A DNA stretch of 39,500 nucleotides from Solirubrobacterales bacterium (GTDB taxonomy: Bacteria > Actinomycetota > Thermoleophilia > Solirubrobacterales > 70-9): contig JAIBCJ010000008.1 of assembly GCA_019694145.1 (NCBI GenBank), forward strand, positions 1 through 39,500, read 5' to 3'. The position numbers and the translations under genes were made by a program. Within the stretch, counting starts at the first letter, position 1. Each line of letters opens with the position of its first letter. The notes under the pieces were generated by a model. It was not told the DNA's origin. It worked only from the letters and a program-made list of their open reading frames with translations, and made no database searches. Positions 31,005 to 39,413 of this stretch are shown here, one piece after another.

Positions 31005-32236
31005 CGGATCACCCGCAGCTTGACCGTCGTCAGACCGGCAGCGCGACCGGTGTTGCCATAGGCCCAGACCCGCAACCGGTGAAGACCCGGCGGCGACTTC
31101 ATCGCGACCGGACATACCGACTGGACGCCGCGGTCGACCTGGCATATGAGGGCCCGGGCGGCCGGCTTCGAGCTGAACTTCAGCCGGAAGGTTCCGTATC
31201 CGTCCCGTCCGGCCCTCACGATCCGCGTACCGCGGACGGTCGGGGTGTAGCGGACCGGGTTGACCGCCGCGTGGGCGAACCGCATCAGCGGTGCGGTGAC
31301 TCCCATGTCACCGGACGGATTGCCGAGCAGCGGCACGACGCCGGCATGTTCGGTCTTGACCCGGTGGGAGACGAGGCCCAGTCGCTGGCCCAGCTTTCTG
31401 GCCATCACGTGGGCATCCACCCAGCGGTCCGGGCTGGTGGTCGGGACCACGAAAAAGATCGGCGGATCAGTCCGGCCGGCGAAGTTGATCGGCGAAGCGG
31501 CCGCCCAACGGTGATTCCTCTTTTCCTCCGCGGGAGTTCCGAAAGCGTTGAACATCATCCGCTGGAACCCCGAGTTGATCCTCCGGTAGGCCGGCGTCAT
31601 CATCCGCGCAACGTCGTAGCCGACCGCATCGAGCGCGAGCACGCCCTTGATCTGACGGGTCGACATCCCCCGCGCCTTGAGGAACGCGGGCTTGGTCGCC
31701 AGCAGGCTCGAGATCTGTCCGCCGGCCGAATCACCGCCGATCACCATCTTCTTCGGATTTCCGCCGTACTGGCCGATGTGTTTGTTGACCCAGCCCAGCG
31801 CGCGGGCAGCGTCCAGGTAATGAGCCGGGAAGATCAGACGGCCCTTCGAGAGCGCCTTCGGGCCGGCCAGATCAGGGGAAAGCCGGTAGTTGACCGAAAC
31901 GAAGATGAATCCGTTGTCAACCAGGGTCTTCGCCTTGTATTCCATGGTTCCACCGGCCTTGTCACCGGTGAACCAGCCGCCACCGTGAATCCAGACGAAG
32001 ACCGGCCGCGGTTTGGCCGAATCGGCCTTCGGGACGTAGACGTCAAGCAGGTTGGAGCCAGCCTGGGCGTTGGCGGGCGCGTAGGGAATGTTGGATTCGA
32101 CCGTGTAGGGATCGGCCGACCTCGCAGGCGCCGCCAGGACCGCAAAAGCGGTCAAAACGGCCGCCAGAGCGGCGAGGATCATGCCTCCGGAAAGCAGGCG
32201 CGATCGACTGGCTGTGGAGTTCCCCGGCTGGAGCAT
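31001..32236 (-). CDS. Secreted alpha/beta hydrolase (paralogue)
   Basis: 411 aa, signal peptide about residues 1-41 with core GGMILAALAAVLTAFAVLAAPARS. Esterase motifs: VFVWIHGGGWFTGDKAGG, MVIGGDSAGGQISSL (nucleophile elbow GDSAG) and a late His in VKTEHAGVV, with SPDRWVD as candidate Asp. A C-terminal beta domain mirrors that of the 28862 gene (ALICQVDRGVQSVCPVAMKSPPGLHRLRVWAYG). It heads the three-gene secreted-hydrolase operon, coupled to the SGNH gene by overlap. The sequence just before the ATG (TTAACTACCCCGA) suggests a leaderless start. Confidence 0.82.
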   Translation of the reverse strand: MLQPGNSTASRSRLLSGGMILAALAAVLTAFAVLAAPARSADPYTVESNIPYAPANAQAGSNLLDVYVPKADSAKPRPVFVWIHGGGWFTGDKAGGTMEYKAKTLVDNGFIFVSVNYRLSPDLAGPKALSKGRLIFPAHYLDAARALGWVNKHIGQYGGNPKKMVIGGDSAGGQISSLLATKPAFLKARGMSTRQIKGVLALDAVGYDVARMMTPAYRRINSGFQRMMFNAFGTPAEEKRNHRWAAASPINFAGRTDPPIFFVVPTTSPDRWVDAHVMARKLGQRLGLVSHRVKTEHAGVVPLLGNPSGDMGVTAPLMRFAHAAVNPVRYTPTVRGTRIVRAGRDGYGTFRLKFSSKPAARALICQVDRGVQSVCPVAMKSPPGLHRLRVWAYGNTGRAAGLTTVKLRVIR

Positions 32237-32290
32237 TCGGGGTAGTTAACAACCTTTACCGGTCGGGGGTGCGCCCGGTCCCGGGAAATT

Positions 32291-33652
32291 TCAGGCGATC
32301 GCCGGTGCCTCCGGCAGGCGCTCGATCGCGGCGTCCAGTTCCTCCTGATCGAGTTCGAGATCCTCAAGCTCTCCCGACAGGTACGCCTGATAGGCGGACA
32401 TGTCGAAATGACCGTGGCCGGAAAGCCCGAGCAGGATCACCCGCTCCTCACCGGCCTGCTTCGCCGCTTCGGCTTCCTCGATGACGGCGCGGATCGCATG
32501 GGCCGGTTCCGGGCCGGGAATGATCCCTTCGGTGCGGGCGAAGAGCAGCGCCGCCTCGAAGGCCGCACCCTGGGGAACGGCGGTCGCCTCGACGAAACCC
32601 TCGTGAACGAAGGCGCAGAGGCTGGGGGCATCGCCGTGATACCTGAGGCCTCCCGCGTGAACGGGTGCGGGCACGAAGTCATGACCGAGCGTGTACATCG
32701 GCATCAGCGGAGTCATGCCTACGGTGTCACCGAAGTCATAGGCGTACTTGCCCCGGGTCAGGGTCGGGCAGGCGGCCGGTTCCGCGCCGAGGAAGCGGGT
32801 CGTCTTGCCGTTTCGGATGTTCTCGCGCAGGAAGGGGTTGATCAGGCCGGCGAAGTTCGAGCCGCCACCGACGCAGCCGACCACCACATCCGGGTATTCG
32901 CCGGCCATCTCCATCGCGGCGATCGCTTCCTGGCCGATCACGGTCTGGTGGAGGCAGACGTGATTGAGGACGGAACCCAGGGCATAGTTGGCGTCCTCGG
33001 AGCCGGCCGCGACCTCGACCGCTTCCGAGATCGCGATGCCGAGGCTGCCGCTCTCGTGAGCTGCCTGGGAACGGCCCGCTTCGGTCAGGTCCGAGGGGCT
33101 GCGGTGAACCGAGGCACCCCAGGTTTCGATCATCGCCCGGCGATAGGGCTTCTGGTCGTAGGAAACCCCGACCATGAACACCTCGCATTCGATCCCGAAC
33201 CACTGGCAGGCGAGCGAGAGGGCCGAGCCCCACTGCCCCGCCCCGGTTTCGGTAACCAGTTTCCGGGTGCCGGCTTCCCGGTTGTAATAGGCCTGCGCGA
33301 CGGCCGAGTTCAGCTTGTGGGAGCCGGCCGGTGAGGTGCCTTCGTACTTGTAATAGATGTGAGCGGGGGTGTCGAGAGCCTTCTCGAGGCGGGTCGCCCG
33401 GATCAGCGGGGTCGGCCGCCAGAGCTTGTAAGTCTCCCTCACTTCATCGGGAATCTCGACCACCGGCTCCGGTGACATCTCCTGTTCGATCAGGCTCATC
33501 GGGAAGATCGCCGAGAGGTCATCGGGCCCGGCCGGCTGGCCGGTGGCCGGGCTGAGCGGCGGCAAGGGCTCGCCCGGAGCGTCGGCCATGATGTTGACCC
33601 AGCCGGTAGGAATCGCAGACTCAGGCAGCAGAAACTTCTTGTCCTCACTCAT
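32291..33652 (-). CDS. trpB2: TrpB2-type tryptophan synthase beta-like enzyme
   Basis: 453 aa PLP enzyme. PLP lysine is Lys113 in SHKLNSA, preceded by the family segment [14 protein letters not shown]; the phosphate loop is VGGGSNFAG. The length and N-terminal extension ([25 protein letters not shown]) identify the TrpB2 group, which works from indole and serine (or phosphoserine) without TrpA. The start is ATG 33652 because TAAAAT lies 7 nt upstream; it could instead be ATG 33661. No trp genes are adjacent. Confidence 0.9.
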   Translation of the reverse strand: MSEDKKFLLPESAIPTGWVNIMADAPGEPLPPLSPATGQPAGPDDLSAIFPMSLIEQEMSPEPVVEIPDEVRETYKLWRPTPLIRATRLEKALDTPAHIYYKYEGTSPAGSHKLNSAVAQAYYNREAGTRKLVTETGAGQWGSALSLACQWFGIECEVFMVGVSYDQKPYRRAMIETWGASVHRSPSDLTEAGRSQAAHESGSLGIAISEAVEVAAGSEDANYALGSVLNHVCLHQTVIGQEAIAAMEMAGEYPDVVVGCVGGGSNFAGLINPFLRENIRNGKTTRFLGAEPAACPTLTRGKYAYDFGDTVGMTPLMPMYTLGHDFVPAPVHAGGLRYHGDAPSLCAFVHEGFVEATAVPQGAAFEAALLFARTEGIIPGPEPAHAIRAVIEEAEAAKQAGEERVILLGLSGHGHFDMSAYQAYLSGELEDLELDQEELDAAIERLPEAPAIA

Positions 33653-33659
33653 GACGGAC

Positions 33660-33665
33660 ATTTTA
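33660..33665 (-). promoter_or_regulatory. -10 hexamer of leaderless trpB2
   Basis: TAAAAT on the minus strand, then GTCCGTC (7 nt) and the ATG at 33652. Confidence 0.55.
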
Positions 33666-33689
33666 CGGCTGTCCGGCATTCCCACATAA

Positions 33690-33787
33690 GCAGGTCGGGC
33701 GGGGTTCGCCCCGCCTTCCAACTGAAACCCCTCCGATACGACGGTGCCGCAGGTTTGCGACCTCTCCGGTAGCAAACCTGCGGCACC
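33690..33787. repeat. Composite repeat: hairpin 1 of the two-hairpin family fused to 45-bp hairpin element, copy D
   Basis: Hairpin 1 form: GGCGGGG (33698-33704), loop TTCG, CCCCGCC (33709-33715), then AAACCCCTCC where hairpin 2 should begin. Instead the 45-bp element follows at 33743-33787: GGTGCCGCAGGTTTGC (33743-33758), loop GACCTCTCCGGTA, GCAAACCTGCGGCACC (33772-33787), a perfect 16-bp stem. Confidence 0.85.
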
Positions 33788-33860
33788 TTGGAGTTCAAAG
33801 ACGCGCGAAGCGAGGCATCTCCCGGTTTGGAGCAGCCGCGGGCGTCACCGCCAGAGCTGG

Positions 33861-34580
33861 TCAGGCGAGATTTGTGATCAGGCTGGTGACCCGTTCCATG
33901 CCGGTGCCGACGGCGCCGATCACGTCGTCCATGCTGAGTTCGTCGGTGGCGATGCCGGCCGCGAGGTTTCCAACCGGACAGACAGCGGCGTAATCGAGGC
34001 CGGCCTCGCGGGCGAGGATGGCTTCGGGCATGCCGGTCATGCCGACGATGTGGCAGCCGTCGGCAGCGAGGCGCCGGATTTCCGCGGCGGTTTCAAACCG
34101 CGGTCCCTGGACCGCGGCGTAAGTGCCGCCGTCGACGAATTCGATCTCCAGCTCGCTCAACGCCCCGGTGACCTTCCCGCGCCAATCGGGTGAATAGGGA
34201 TCGGTGAAATCGAAATGGCGGACCGCATCGCCCTCGCCCTGGAAGGTCATCTCGCGACCCCAGGTGTAATCGATCAGCTGATCGGGGACGACAAGCTTTC
34301 CCGGCTGACAGGCCGGAGCGATCCCGCCGACGCTGGAAACGGCGAGGACCCGGTCGCAGCCGGCCTCACGCAGGGCGTGGATGTTGGCCCGGTAATTGAC
34401 CCGATGCGGGGCGATCGAATGATCGGCCCCGTGGCGGGCGATGAACGCAACCCCGCCTCCGACCTCGTGAATGACCGTGGGGCCCGATGCCGGGCCCCAC
34501 GGGGTTGAAACAGCCTTGGGCCGGCCTGAGGCGCTCAGGCCGTAGAGACCGCTGCCGCCGATGACCCCGAGCAGGCCCAC
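33861..34580 (-). CDS. Purine nucleoside phosphorylase, MTAP/MTIP family (6-oxopurine type likely)
   Basis: 239 aa. Family motifs: GVIGGSGLYGL, FIARHGADHSIAPHRVNYRANI, QGPRFETAAEIR and VGMTGMPEAILAREAGLDYA. True methylthioadenosine phosphorylases have an Asp-x-Asp pair for the 6-amino base; here the corresponding stretch is VGN205-L-A207-AG, as in methylthioinosine/6-oxopurine phosphorylases. The length (about 240) also fits MTIP rather than MTAP (about 280). It would salvage MTI, inosine or guanosine. Start GTG 34580, 13 nt after pckG, overlapped by the palindrome ACGGCAG-TT-CTGCCGT (34579-34594). Confidence 0.82.
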   Translation of the reverse strand: MGLLGVIGGSGLYGLSASGRPKAVSTPWGPASGPTVIHEVGGGVAFIARHGADHSIAPHRVNYRANIHALREAGCDRVLAVSSVGGIAPACQPGKLVVPDQLIDYTWGREMTFQGEGDAVRHFDFTDPYSPDWRGKVTGALSELEIEFVDGGTYAAVQGPRFETAAEIRRLAADGCHIVGMTGMPEAILAREAGLDYAAVCPVGNLAAGIATDELSMDDVIGAVGTGMERVTSLITNLA

Positions 34581-34593
34581 GGCAGTTCTGCCG

Positions 34594-36399
34594 TCAGGCT
34601 CCGAGCCGGCCCTTGAGGGCTTCGAACTGATTCCGGATCTCGGCCGGCAGTGAATCGCCGAACTTGTCCAGATGCTCTTCGATCTGGGGCAACTGTGCCT
34701 TGACCGCTTCGTCGTCCACGGTCAGCAGCACTTCCATCTGTTCCGGGGTCACGTCGACGCCTTCGAGATCGAGTTCCTCGACCTTAGGCAGCAGCCCGAT
34801 CGAGGTCTCGACCGTCTCGCCCCGGTCGTCGCAGCGGTTGAAGACCCACTCGAGCACGCGGCTGTTGTCGCCGAATCCAGGCCAGATGAACTTGCCGTCT
34901 TCGTCCTTGCGGAACCAGTTGACATAGAAGATCTTCGGCAGCTTCGCCCCCTCGGTCTGGCCGATGTCGAGCCAGTGGCCGAAGTAGTCGGCCATGTTGT
35001 ACCCGCAGAAGGGCAGCATCGCCATCGGGTCGAAGCGCAGCTTGCCGACCGCGCCGGCAGCAGCTGCCGTGGTCTCGGAAGACATGGTTGCGGCGAGGTA
35101 AACGCCGTGATTCCAGTCAAAGGACTCGGAAACGAGCGGCACCACACTGGCCCGGCGGCCACCGAAGAGGAAGGCGTCGATCGGCACGCCGGCCGGATCC
35201 TCCCATTCGGAGGCGATGGTGGGGCACTGCGCGGCAGGAACGGCGAAGCGGGCGTTCGGGTGGGCTGCCGGGGTCTCCGAATCAGGGGCCCAGTCATTGC
35301 CGTGCCAGTCGATCAGGTGCTCGGGAGCGGGGCCGATCCCCTCCCACCAGATATCGCCATCGTCCGTCTTCGCGCAGTTGGTGAAGACCGTGTTGTCGAC
35401 GATGGTCGCCATTGCGTTCGGGTTGGAGTCGGCACCGGTGCCGGGGGCGACCCCGAAGAAGCCGGCCTCGGGATTGACGGCGCGCAGGCGGCCCTCGTCA
35501 TCGAACTTCATCCAGGCGATGTCGTCGCCGACCGTCTCCACGGTCCAGCCCTCCATCGTCGGAATCAGCATCGCGAGATTGGTCTTGCCGCAGGCCGAGG
35601 GGAAGGCACCGGTCACGTACTTGACCTCGCCTTCGGGGCTGGTCAGCTTGAGAATCAGCATGTGCTCGGCCATCCAGCCCTCGTCGCGGGCCATCACCGA
35701 GGCGATCCGCAGCGCGAAACACTTCTTGCCGAGCAACGCGTTGCCGCCGTAGCCGGAACCGTATGACCAGATCTCCCGGGTCTCCGGGTAGTGGACGATG
35801 TACTTGTTCTCGGCGTTGCAGGGCCACGGCACGTCTTCCTGGCCTTCCTCGAGCGGCATGCCGACCGAGTGGACGCAGGGAACGAACTCGCCATCACCAA
35901 GCACGTCGAGCGCGCCCTTGCCCATCCGGGTCATGATCCGCATCGACGCGGCGACGTAGGCCGAGTCGGTGAGCTGAACACCGATGTGGGCGATGTTCGA
36001 GCCGAGCGGGCCCATCGAGAACGGCACCACGTACATGGTGCGGCCCTTCATCGAGCCCTCGAAGAACGGCTTCAGGGTGGCCCGCATCTCCTCGGGGTCG
36101 CGCCAGTTGTTGGTCGGCCCGGCGTCTTCTTCCTTCTCCGAACAAATGAAGGTTCGGTCCTCGACCCGGGCGACGTCACCGGGATCCGAAAGGGCGAGGT
36201 ACGAGTTGGGGCGCTTTGCGTCAGAGAGCTTTTCGAAGGTCCCGGCTTCCACCAGGCGCCCGGCGAGGGCGTTGTACTCCTCGGCGGAACCGTCACACCA
36301 GTAGACCTGATCGGGCTGGGTCAGCTCGGCGATCTCATCCACCCAGGCAAGCAGCCTGGCGTTCTTGGTCGGGGCGGTCACCTGGGTCGTTTCACTCAC
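34594..36399 (-). CDS. pckG: Phosphoenolpyruvate carboxykinase (GTP)
   Basis: 601 aa, converting oxaloacetate and GTP to PEP, CO2 and GDP. The P-loop is SACGKTN with Lys272 and the hyper-reactive Cys270, characteristic of the GTP-dependent class. Also seen: the [17 protein letters not shown] metal/nucleotide region and the lid/anchor segment [22 protein letters not shown]. Start GTG 36399 with AAGGAG 13 nt upstream. In a cell assimilating C2 units by the EMC pathway, it would draw C4 acids toward gluconeogenesis. It is co-oriented with the phosphorylase gene downstream. The 181-bp gap upstream (36400-36580) shows only this ribosome site. Confidence 0.95.
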   Translation of the reverse strand: MSETTQVTAPTKNARLLAWVDEIAELTQPDQVYWCDGSAEEYNALAGRLVEAGTFEKLSDAKRPNSYLALSDPGDVARVEDRTFICSEKEEDAGPTNNWRDPEEMRATLKPFFEGSMKGRTMYVVPFSMGPLGSNIAHIGVQLTDSAYVAASMRIMTRMGKGALDVLGDGEFVPCVHSVGMPLEEGQEDVPWPCNAENKYIVHYPETREIWSYGSGYGGNALLGKKCFALRIASVMARDEGWMAEHMLILKLTSPEGEVKYVTGAFPSACGKTNLAMLIPTMEGWTVETVGDDIAWMKFDDEGRLRAVNPEAGFFGVAPGTGADSNPNAMATIVDNTVFTNCAKTDDGDIWWEGIGPAPEHLIDWHGNDWAPDSETPAAHPNARFAVPAAQCPTIASEWEDPAGVPIDAFLFGGRRASVVPLVSESFDWNHGVYLAATMSSETTAAAAGAVGKLRFDPMAMLPFCGYNMADYFGHWLDIGQTEGAKLPKIFYVNWFRKDEDGKFIWPGFGDNSRVLEWVFNRCDDRGETVETSIGLLPKVEELDLEGVDVTPEQMEVLLTVDDEAVKAQLPQIEEHLDKFGDSLPAEIRNQFEALKGRLGA

Positions 36400-36580
36400 T
36401 GGCGCTCTTCAACTCCTTGGTCAACGCGCCTGCGAAGGAGAGGGCGGCGCGGATTTAGCCGGTTACGGAATTGTGACGGAGATCAGTGCGAATTGCGGTC
36501 TGACCAGCGAGGGTCTGCGGATAACTACCGAACATGATTCACAGACGACTCCGCCGGTTACCACCACTGGTTTGGCCGAA

Positions 36581-36880
36581 TCAGGGGGCGGTGAGCGACA
36601 GCATCCGCAAATCGCCGTCATCGGAGGTGACTTCGAGTTCGGCCACGGCGTCATCGCCCGACTTCGCCACCACGTGACAGGTGAAGCGGGTGCCGACCGA
36701 GACCGGCACCCCGGACGGGCAGGTCACCGAGCGCACCGGCTCCCCGGTGGCGTCCTGCACGTCGAACCGGACCGCGATCTCGGTCTTCTGATCGTCGATC
36801 ACGTCACCGGCTCCGCAGCCGGCAAGGATCATGGCGGCCAGAAACGGGCCGGCGAGCAGGAAGAGAGGACGGACCAACAC
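36581..36880 (-). CDS. DUF4333-like lipoprotein
   Basis: 99 aa. Lipoprotein signal with lipobox MILAGC (lipidated Cys about residue 21). The mature domain has SVTCPSGVPVSVGTRFTCHVV with two cysteines, as in the actinobacterial DUF4333 family (unknown function, envelope). The GTG at 36880 is preferred over the GTG at 36889 because TAGTGT (36888-36893) is 7 nt upstream and would leave no transcript for the earlier start. Confidence 0.75.
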   Translation of the reverse strand: MLVRPLFLLAGPFLAAMILAGCGAGDVIDDQKTEIAVRFDVQDATGEPVRSVTCPSGVPVSVGTRFTCHVVAKSGDDAVAELEVTSDDGDLRMLSLTAP

Positions 36881-36887
36881 GGGCCGC

Positions 36888-36893
36888 ACACTA
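36888..36893 (-). promoter_or_regulatory. -10 hexamer of leaderless DUF4333 gene
   Basis: TAGTGT on the minus strand, GCGGCCC, then GTG at 36880; it decides the start. Confidence 0.5.
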
Positions 36894-36961
36894 CATAGCG
36901 TCCGGTCGCGCCGCCGATTCCTAGCGACTCAATCGGAATAACCGGTCGCCCGGTTCTGGAA

Positions 36962-36967
36962 TAGATT
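36962..36967 (+). promoter_or_regulatory. -10 hexamer of leaderless sucC-like operon
   Basis: TAGATT, then 9 nt and the ATG at 36977. The inverted repeat AACCGG-TCGC-CCGGTT (36940-36955) lies 6 bp before it and may be an operator. Confidence 0.55.
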
Positions 36968-36976
36968 TTCGCCGCA

Positions 36977-38191
36977 ATGATCTTCTACGAATACGAGGCA
37001 AGAAAGATCGTCGAGCTGGCCGGAATTCCGGTCACCAAGTACGGCTTCTGCCAAACCCCCGAAGAGGCACGGAAGATCGCCGAGGAAATTGGCGGTCCGA
37101 CCGTGATCAAGTCCCAGGTCCTGACCGGTGGCCGCATGAAAGCGGGCGGCGTAAAGTTCGCCGACACCCCGGATGAGGCCGCGCAGCACGCCGAGGACAT
37201 TCTCAAGCTCGAGATCAACGGCCACATGCCGGTCGGCGTCCTGGTCGACCCGAAGGCCGAGGTCAAGCAGGAGTACTACGCCTCGGTGGTCTGGGACGGC
37301 ACTGCCAAGAAGCCGCTGATGCTGTTCAGCGACATGGGCGGCATCGACATCGAGCAGGTCGCCGAGGAGCACCCGGACCACGTGGGCCGCGGTCACATCT
37401 CGAACCTGCTTCCGGTCGGTGACTACGAGGCCAAGCAGGTCATCGCTGCAACCGGCGTGACCGGCAGCCAGTTGAACCGGGCAACGCCGATCCTCGCCAA
37501 GCTGGCCCGCCTCTTCCGTGAAAACGACATGATCCTGGCCGAGATCAATCCCCTGGCCGAGCTGACCGACGGGACCTTCGTCGCACTCGACGCCCACATG
37601 GAGATGGAGTCCGAGGCCGAGGGTCGCCAGAAGAAGCTCCTGCGGAAGGAACTCGGGATTGCCGAGGACGACAACCGCGACCCGTATGTCCCGTCCGAGT
37701 TCGAGAAGAACGTCAAGGAGATCGACGCGGCCGACCATCGCGGCGTGATCCAGGGCAAGGACCACGGCTTCGAAGGCAACCTCGGCCTGGTGATCGGCGC
37801 CGGCGGCGGTTCGCTGACTCTGACCGACGCGGTTCGCTCCCAGGGCGGCAAGCCGGCCAACTACTCGGAGATCGGCGGCAACCCCTCGGTCGCCAAGGCC
37901 TGTGGTCTCGCCAAGGAAGTCCTCAAGAAGGACGGCGTCGAGAAGATCGCCGTGATGATGTCGATCGTTTCCAACACCCGGGTTGACATCGTGGCCCGTG
38001 GCGTGATCAAGGCCTGCCTCGAACTCGGCAAGGATCCCGGCGAGACCATCGCCATCTTCCGCATCCCGGGCGCCTGGGAAGACGAGGGCAACAAGATCCT
38101 CGACCACTACGGCGTCGAATACTGCGACCGTTCGGTCTCCCTCTGGGATGCCGCCGGACGAGCCGTCGCCAAGATCCAGGAGCAGAACTAA
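36977..38191 (+). CDS. Succinyl-CoA synthetase beta-like ATP-grasp subunit (substrate uncertain)
   Basis: 404 aa, a little longer than SucC (about 390). ATP-grasp domain: FYEYEARKIVELAGIPVTKYG, TVIKSQVLTGGRMKAGGVKFA (purine/phosphate binding) and LAEINPLAELTDGTFVALDAHME. The C-terminal CoA-ligase domain keeps LGLVIGAGGGSLTLTDAV and NYSEIGGNPS, but where SucC and malate-CoA ligase MtkA have the loop FxGIxRCD it has S329-I-V-S-N-T-R-V-D337, a clear departure near the acid-binding region. So succinate, malate or another acid are all possible. The stop overlaps the start of the alpha subunit (TAATG). Confidence 0.83.
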   Translation: MIFYEYEARKIVELAGIPVTKYGFCQTPEEARKIAEEIGGPTVIKSQVLTGGRMKAGGVKFADTPDEAAQHAEDILKLEINGHMPVGVLVDPKAEVKQEYYASVVWDGTAKKPLMLFSDMGGIDIEQVAEEHPDHVGRGHISNLLPVGDYEAKQVIAATGVTGSQLNRATPILAKLARLFRENDMILAEINPLAELTDGTFVALDAHMEMESEAEGRQKKLLRKELGIAEDDNRDPYVPSEFEKNVKEIDAADHRGVIQGKDHGFEGNLGLVIGAGGGSLTLTDAVRSQGGKPANYSEIGGNPSVAKACGLAKEVLKKDGVEKIAVMMSIVSNTRVDIVARGVIKACLELGKDPGETIAIFRIPGAWEDEGNKILDHYGVEYCDRSVSLWDAAGRAVAKIQEQN

Positions 38192-39102
38192 TGTCAATTC
38201 TCCTGAACAAGGACACCACCTTCATCGTCCAGGGCATCACCGGCCGCGAAGCGGTCAACCTGACCAAGGAATGCCTCGACTACGGCTCGAAGGTCGTCGG
38301 CGGCGTGACCCCCGGCCGCAAGGGCCGCGAAGTCCACGGCGTGCCGGTCTTCGACACGGTCGAGCAGGCGGTTGAAAACCATGGCAGCCAGATCGACGGC
38401 TCGATCGTCACCGTCCCCCCCGGCTTCACCAAGGACGCGGTGATCGAGGCGATCGACAACGGGATCAAGCTGATCGTCGTCGTCACCGAACGCATCCCGC
38501 GCGGCGACGTGGCCGAGATGGTCGAGTTCGCCAACATGCATGACGCCCGGATCATCGGTCCGAACTGCCTCGGCCTGATCGTCCCCGAGGTATGCAAGAT
38601 GGGCGGCATCGGCGGCCCGGCCAAGGACGCCGCCAAGTCGTACAGCCCCGGTGTCGTCGGCGTGATGTCCCGCTCCGGCGGCATGACCACCGAGATCTCC
38701 TCCTCGCTCACGGCCGCCGGCCTGGGCGTCTCGACCGCCGTCTCGATCGGAGGCGACGCGATCATCGGCTCGAGCTACGCCGAGCTTATGCCGTACTTCG
38801 AGGCTGATGAGGAAACCAGGGCGATCGTCATCTACACCGAGCCGGGTGGCCGCATGGAAGCCCAGCTCGCCGACTGGCAGGCCGAGAACAATTCCCGCCT
38901 GCCGATCGTCGCTTTCATGGCCGGCAAGTTCATGGACGATGAGTCGATGAAGGGCATGACCTTCGGCCATGCCGGCACCATCGTCGAGGGCAAGGAAGAC
39001 TCGGCGACCGAGAAGATCAAGCGTCTGGAATCGGCCGGCATCACCGTGGTCGAGCGGATCGACGAGATCCCCGACGCAGTCAAGGAAAGGATCGGAGCAT
39101 GA
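38191..39102 (+). CDS. Succinyl-CoA synthetase alpha-like subunit
   Basis: 303 aa. CoA-binding Rossmann domain at the N-terminus (FIVQGITGREAVNLTKECLDYGSKVVGGVTPGRKG) and the ligase domain with the phospho-His as His260 (TFGHAGTIVEG). GPNCLGLIVP and GVMSRSGGMTTEISSSL are typical of SucD/MtkB. Translationally coupled to the beta-like gene and to the small ferredoxin-like gene, so a three-subunit product is suggested. The reaction is acid + CoA + NTP to acyl-CoA; which acid depends on the atypical beta subunit. Confidence 0.88.
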   Translation: MSILLNKDTTFIVQGITGREAVNLTKECLDYGSKVVGGVTPGRKGREVHGVPVFDTVEQAVENHGSQIDGSIVTVPPGFTKDAVIEAIDNGIKLIVVVTERIPRGDVAEMVEFANMHDARIIGPNCLGLIVPEVCKMGGIGGPAKDAAKSYSPGVVGVMSRSGGMTTEISSSLTAAGLGVSTAVSIGGDAIIGSSYAELMPYFEADEETRAIVIYTEPGGRMEAQLADWQAENNSRLPIVAFMAGKFMDDESMKGMTFGHAGTIVEGKEDSATEKIKRLESAGITVVERIDEIPDAVKERIGA

Positions 39103-39335
39103 GCAACGAAACGATGGACAGCGTCTTCATCGACATCGAGCTCGACGAGCCCGCCGCCTCGGATCCCGAGCTGGCCAAGAAGCTGGAAGAGGTCTGCACC
39201 GTCGGCATCTTCAAGGCGACCGAGAACGGCACCGAGATTGTTCGCGGCCAGCTCGACGAGTGCGTCCTCTGCTACCTCTGTGAAGAAGCCGCTCCCGAGG
39301 GATCCCTGCGGATCATCAAGAAATACGAGAACTAG
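39099..39335 (+). CDS. Tiny ferredoxin-like protein coupled to SucCD-like genes
   Basis: 78 aa, acidic. Exactly four cysteines: Cys33 (EEVCTVGIFKA), then Cys55-x2-Cys58-x2-Cys61 (DECVLCYLCEEAAPEGSLRI). The layout is that of the C-terminal half of FixX/PorD-type ferredoxins, where a remote Cys followed by a short hydrophobic strand joins the CxxCxxC to bind one [4Fe-4S] cluster; the normal fourth Cys of the motif is Ala. The ATG overlaps the stop of the alpha-like gene (ATGA). It is the last gene of this operon and is followed by a long hairpin. An electron-transfer or structural role with the acyl-CoA synthetase is inference. Confidence 0.75.
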   Translation: MSNETMDSVFIDIELDEPAASDPELAKKLEEVCTVGIFKATENGTEIVRGQLDECVLCYLCEEAAPEGSLRIIKKYEN

Positions 39336-39344
39336 CTTCGGTTA

Positions 39345-39413
39345 GAGCGGGTCCGGGCAGTACACCCCTCCTCGGCCCGAAACGTCGTCGGGGCGCACTG
39401 CCCGGACCCGCTC
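39345..39413. terminator. Long inverted repeat after the sucCD-like operon
   Basis: GAGCGGGTCCGGGCAGT (39345-39361) and its exact complement ACTGCCCGGACCCGCTC (39397-39413): 17-bp perfect stem, 35-nt loop. There is no T run, so it may be a 3'-end protector or attenuating hairpin rather than a simple terminator. Confidence 0.55.
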
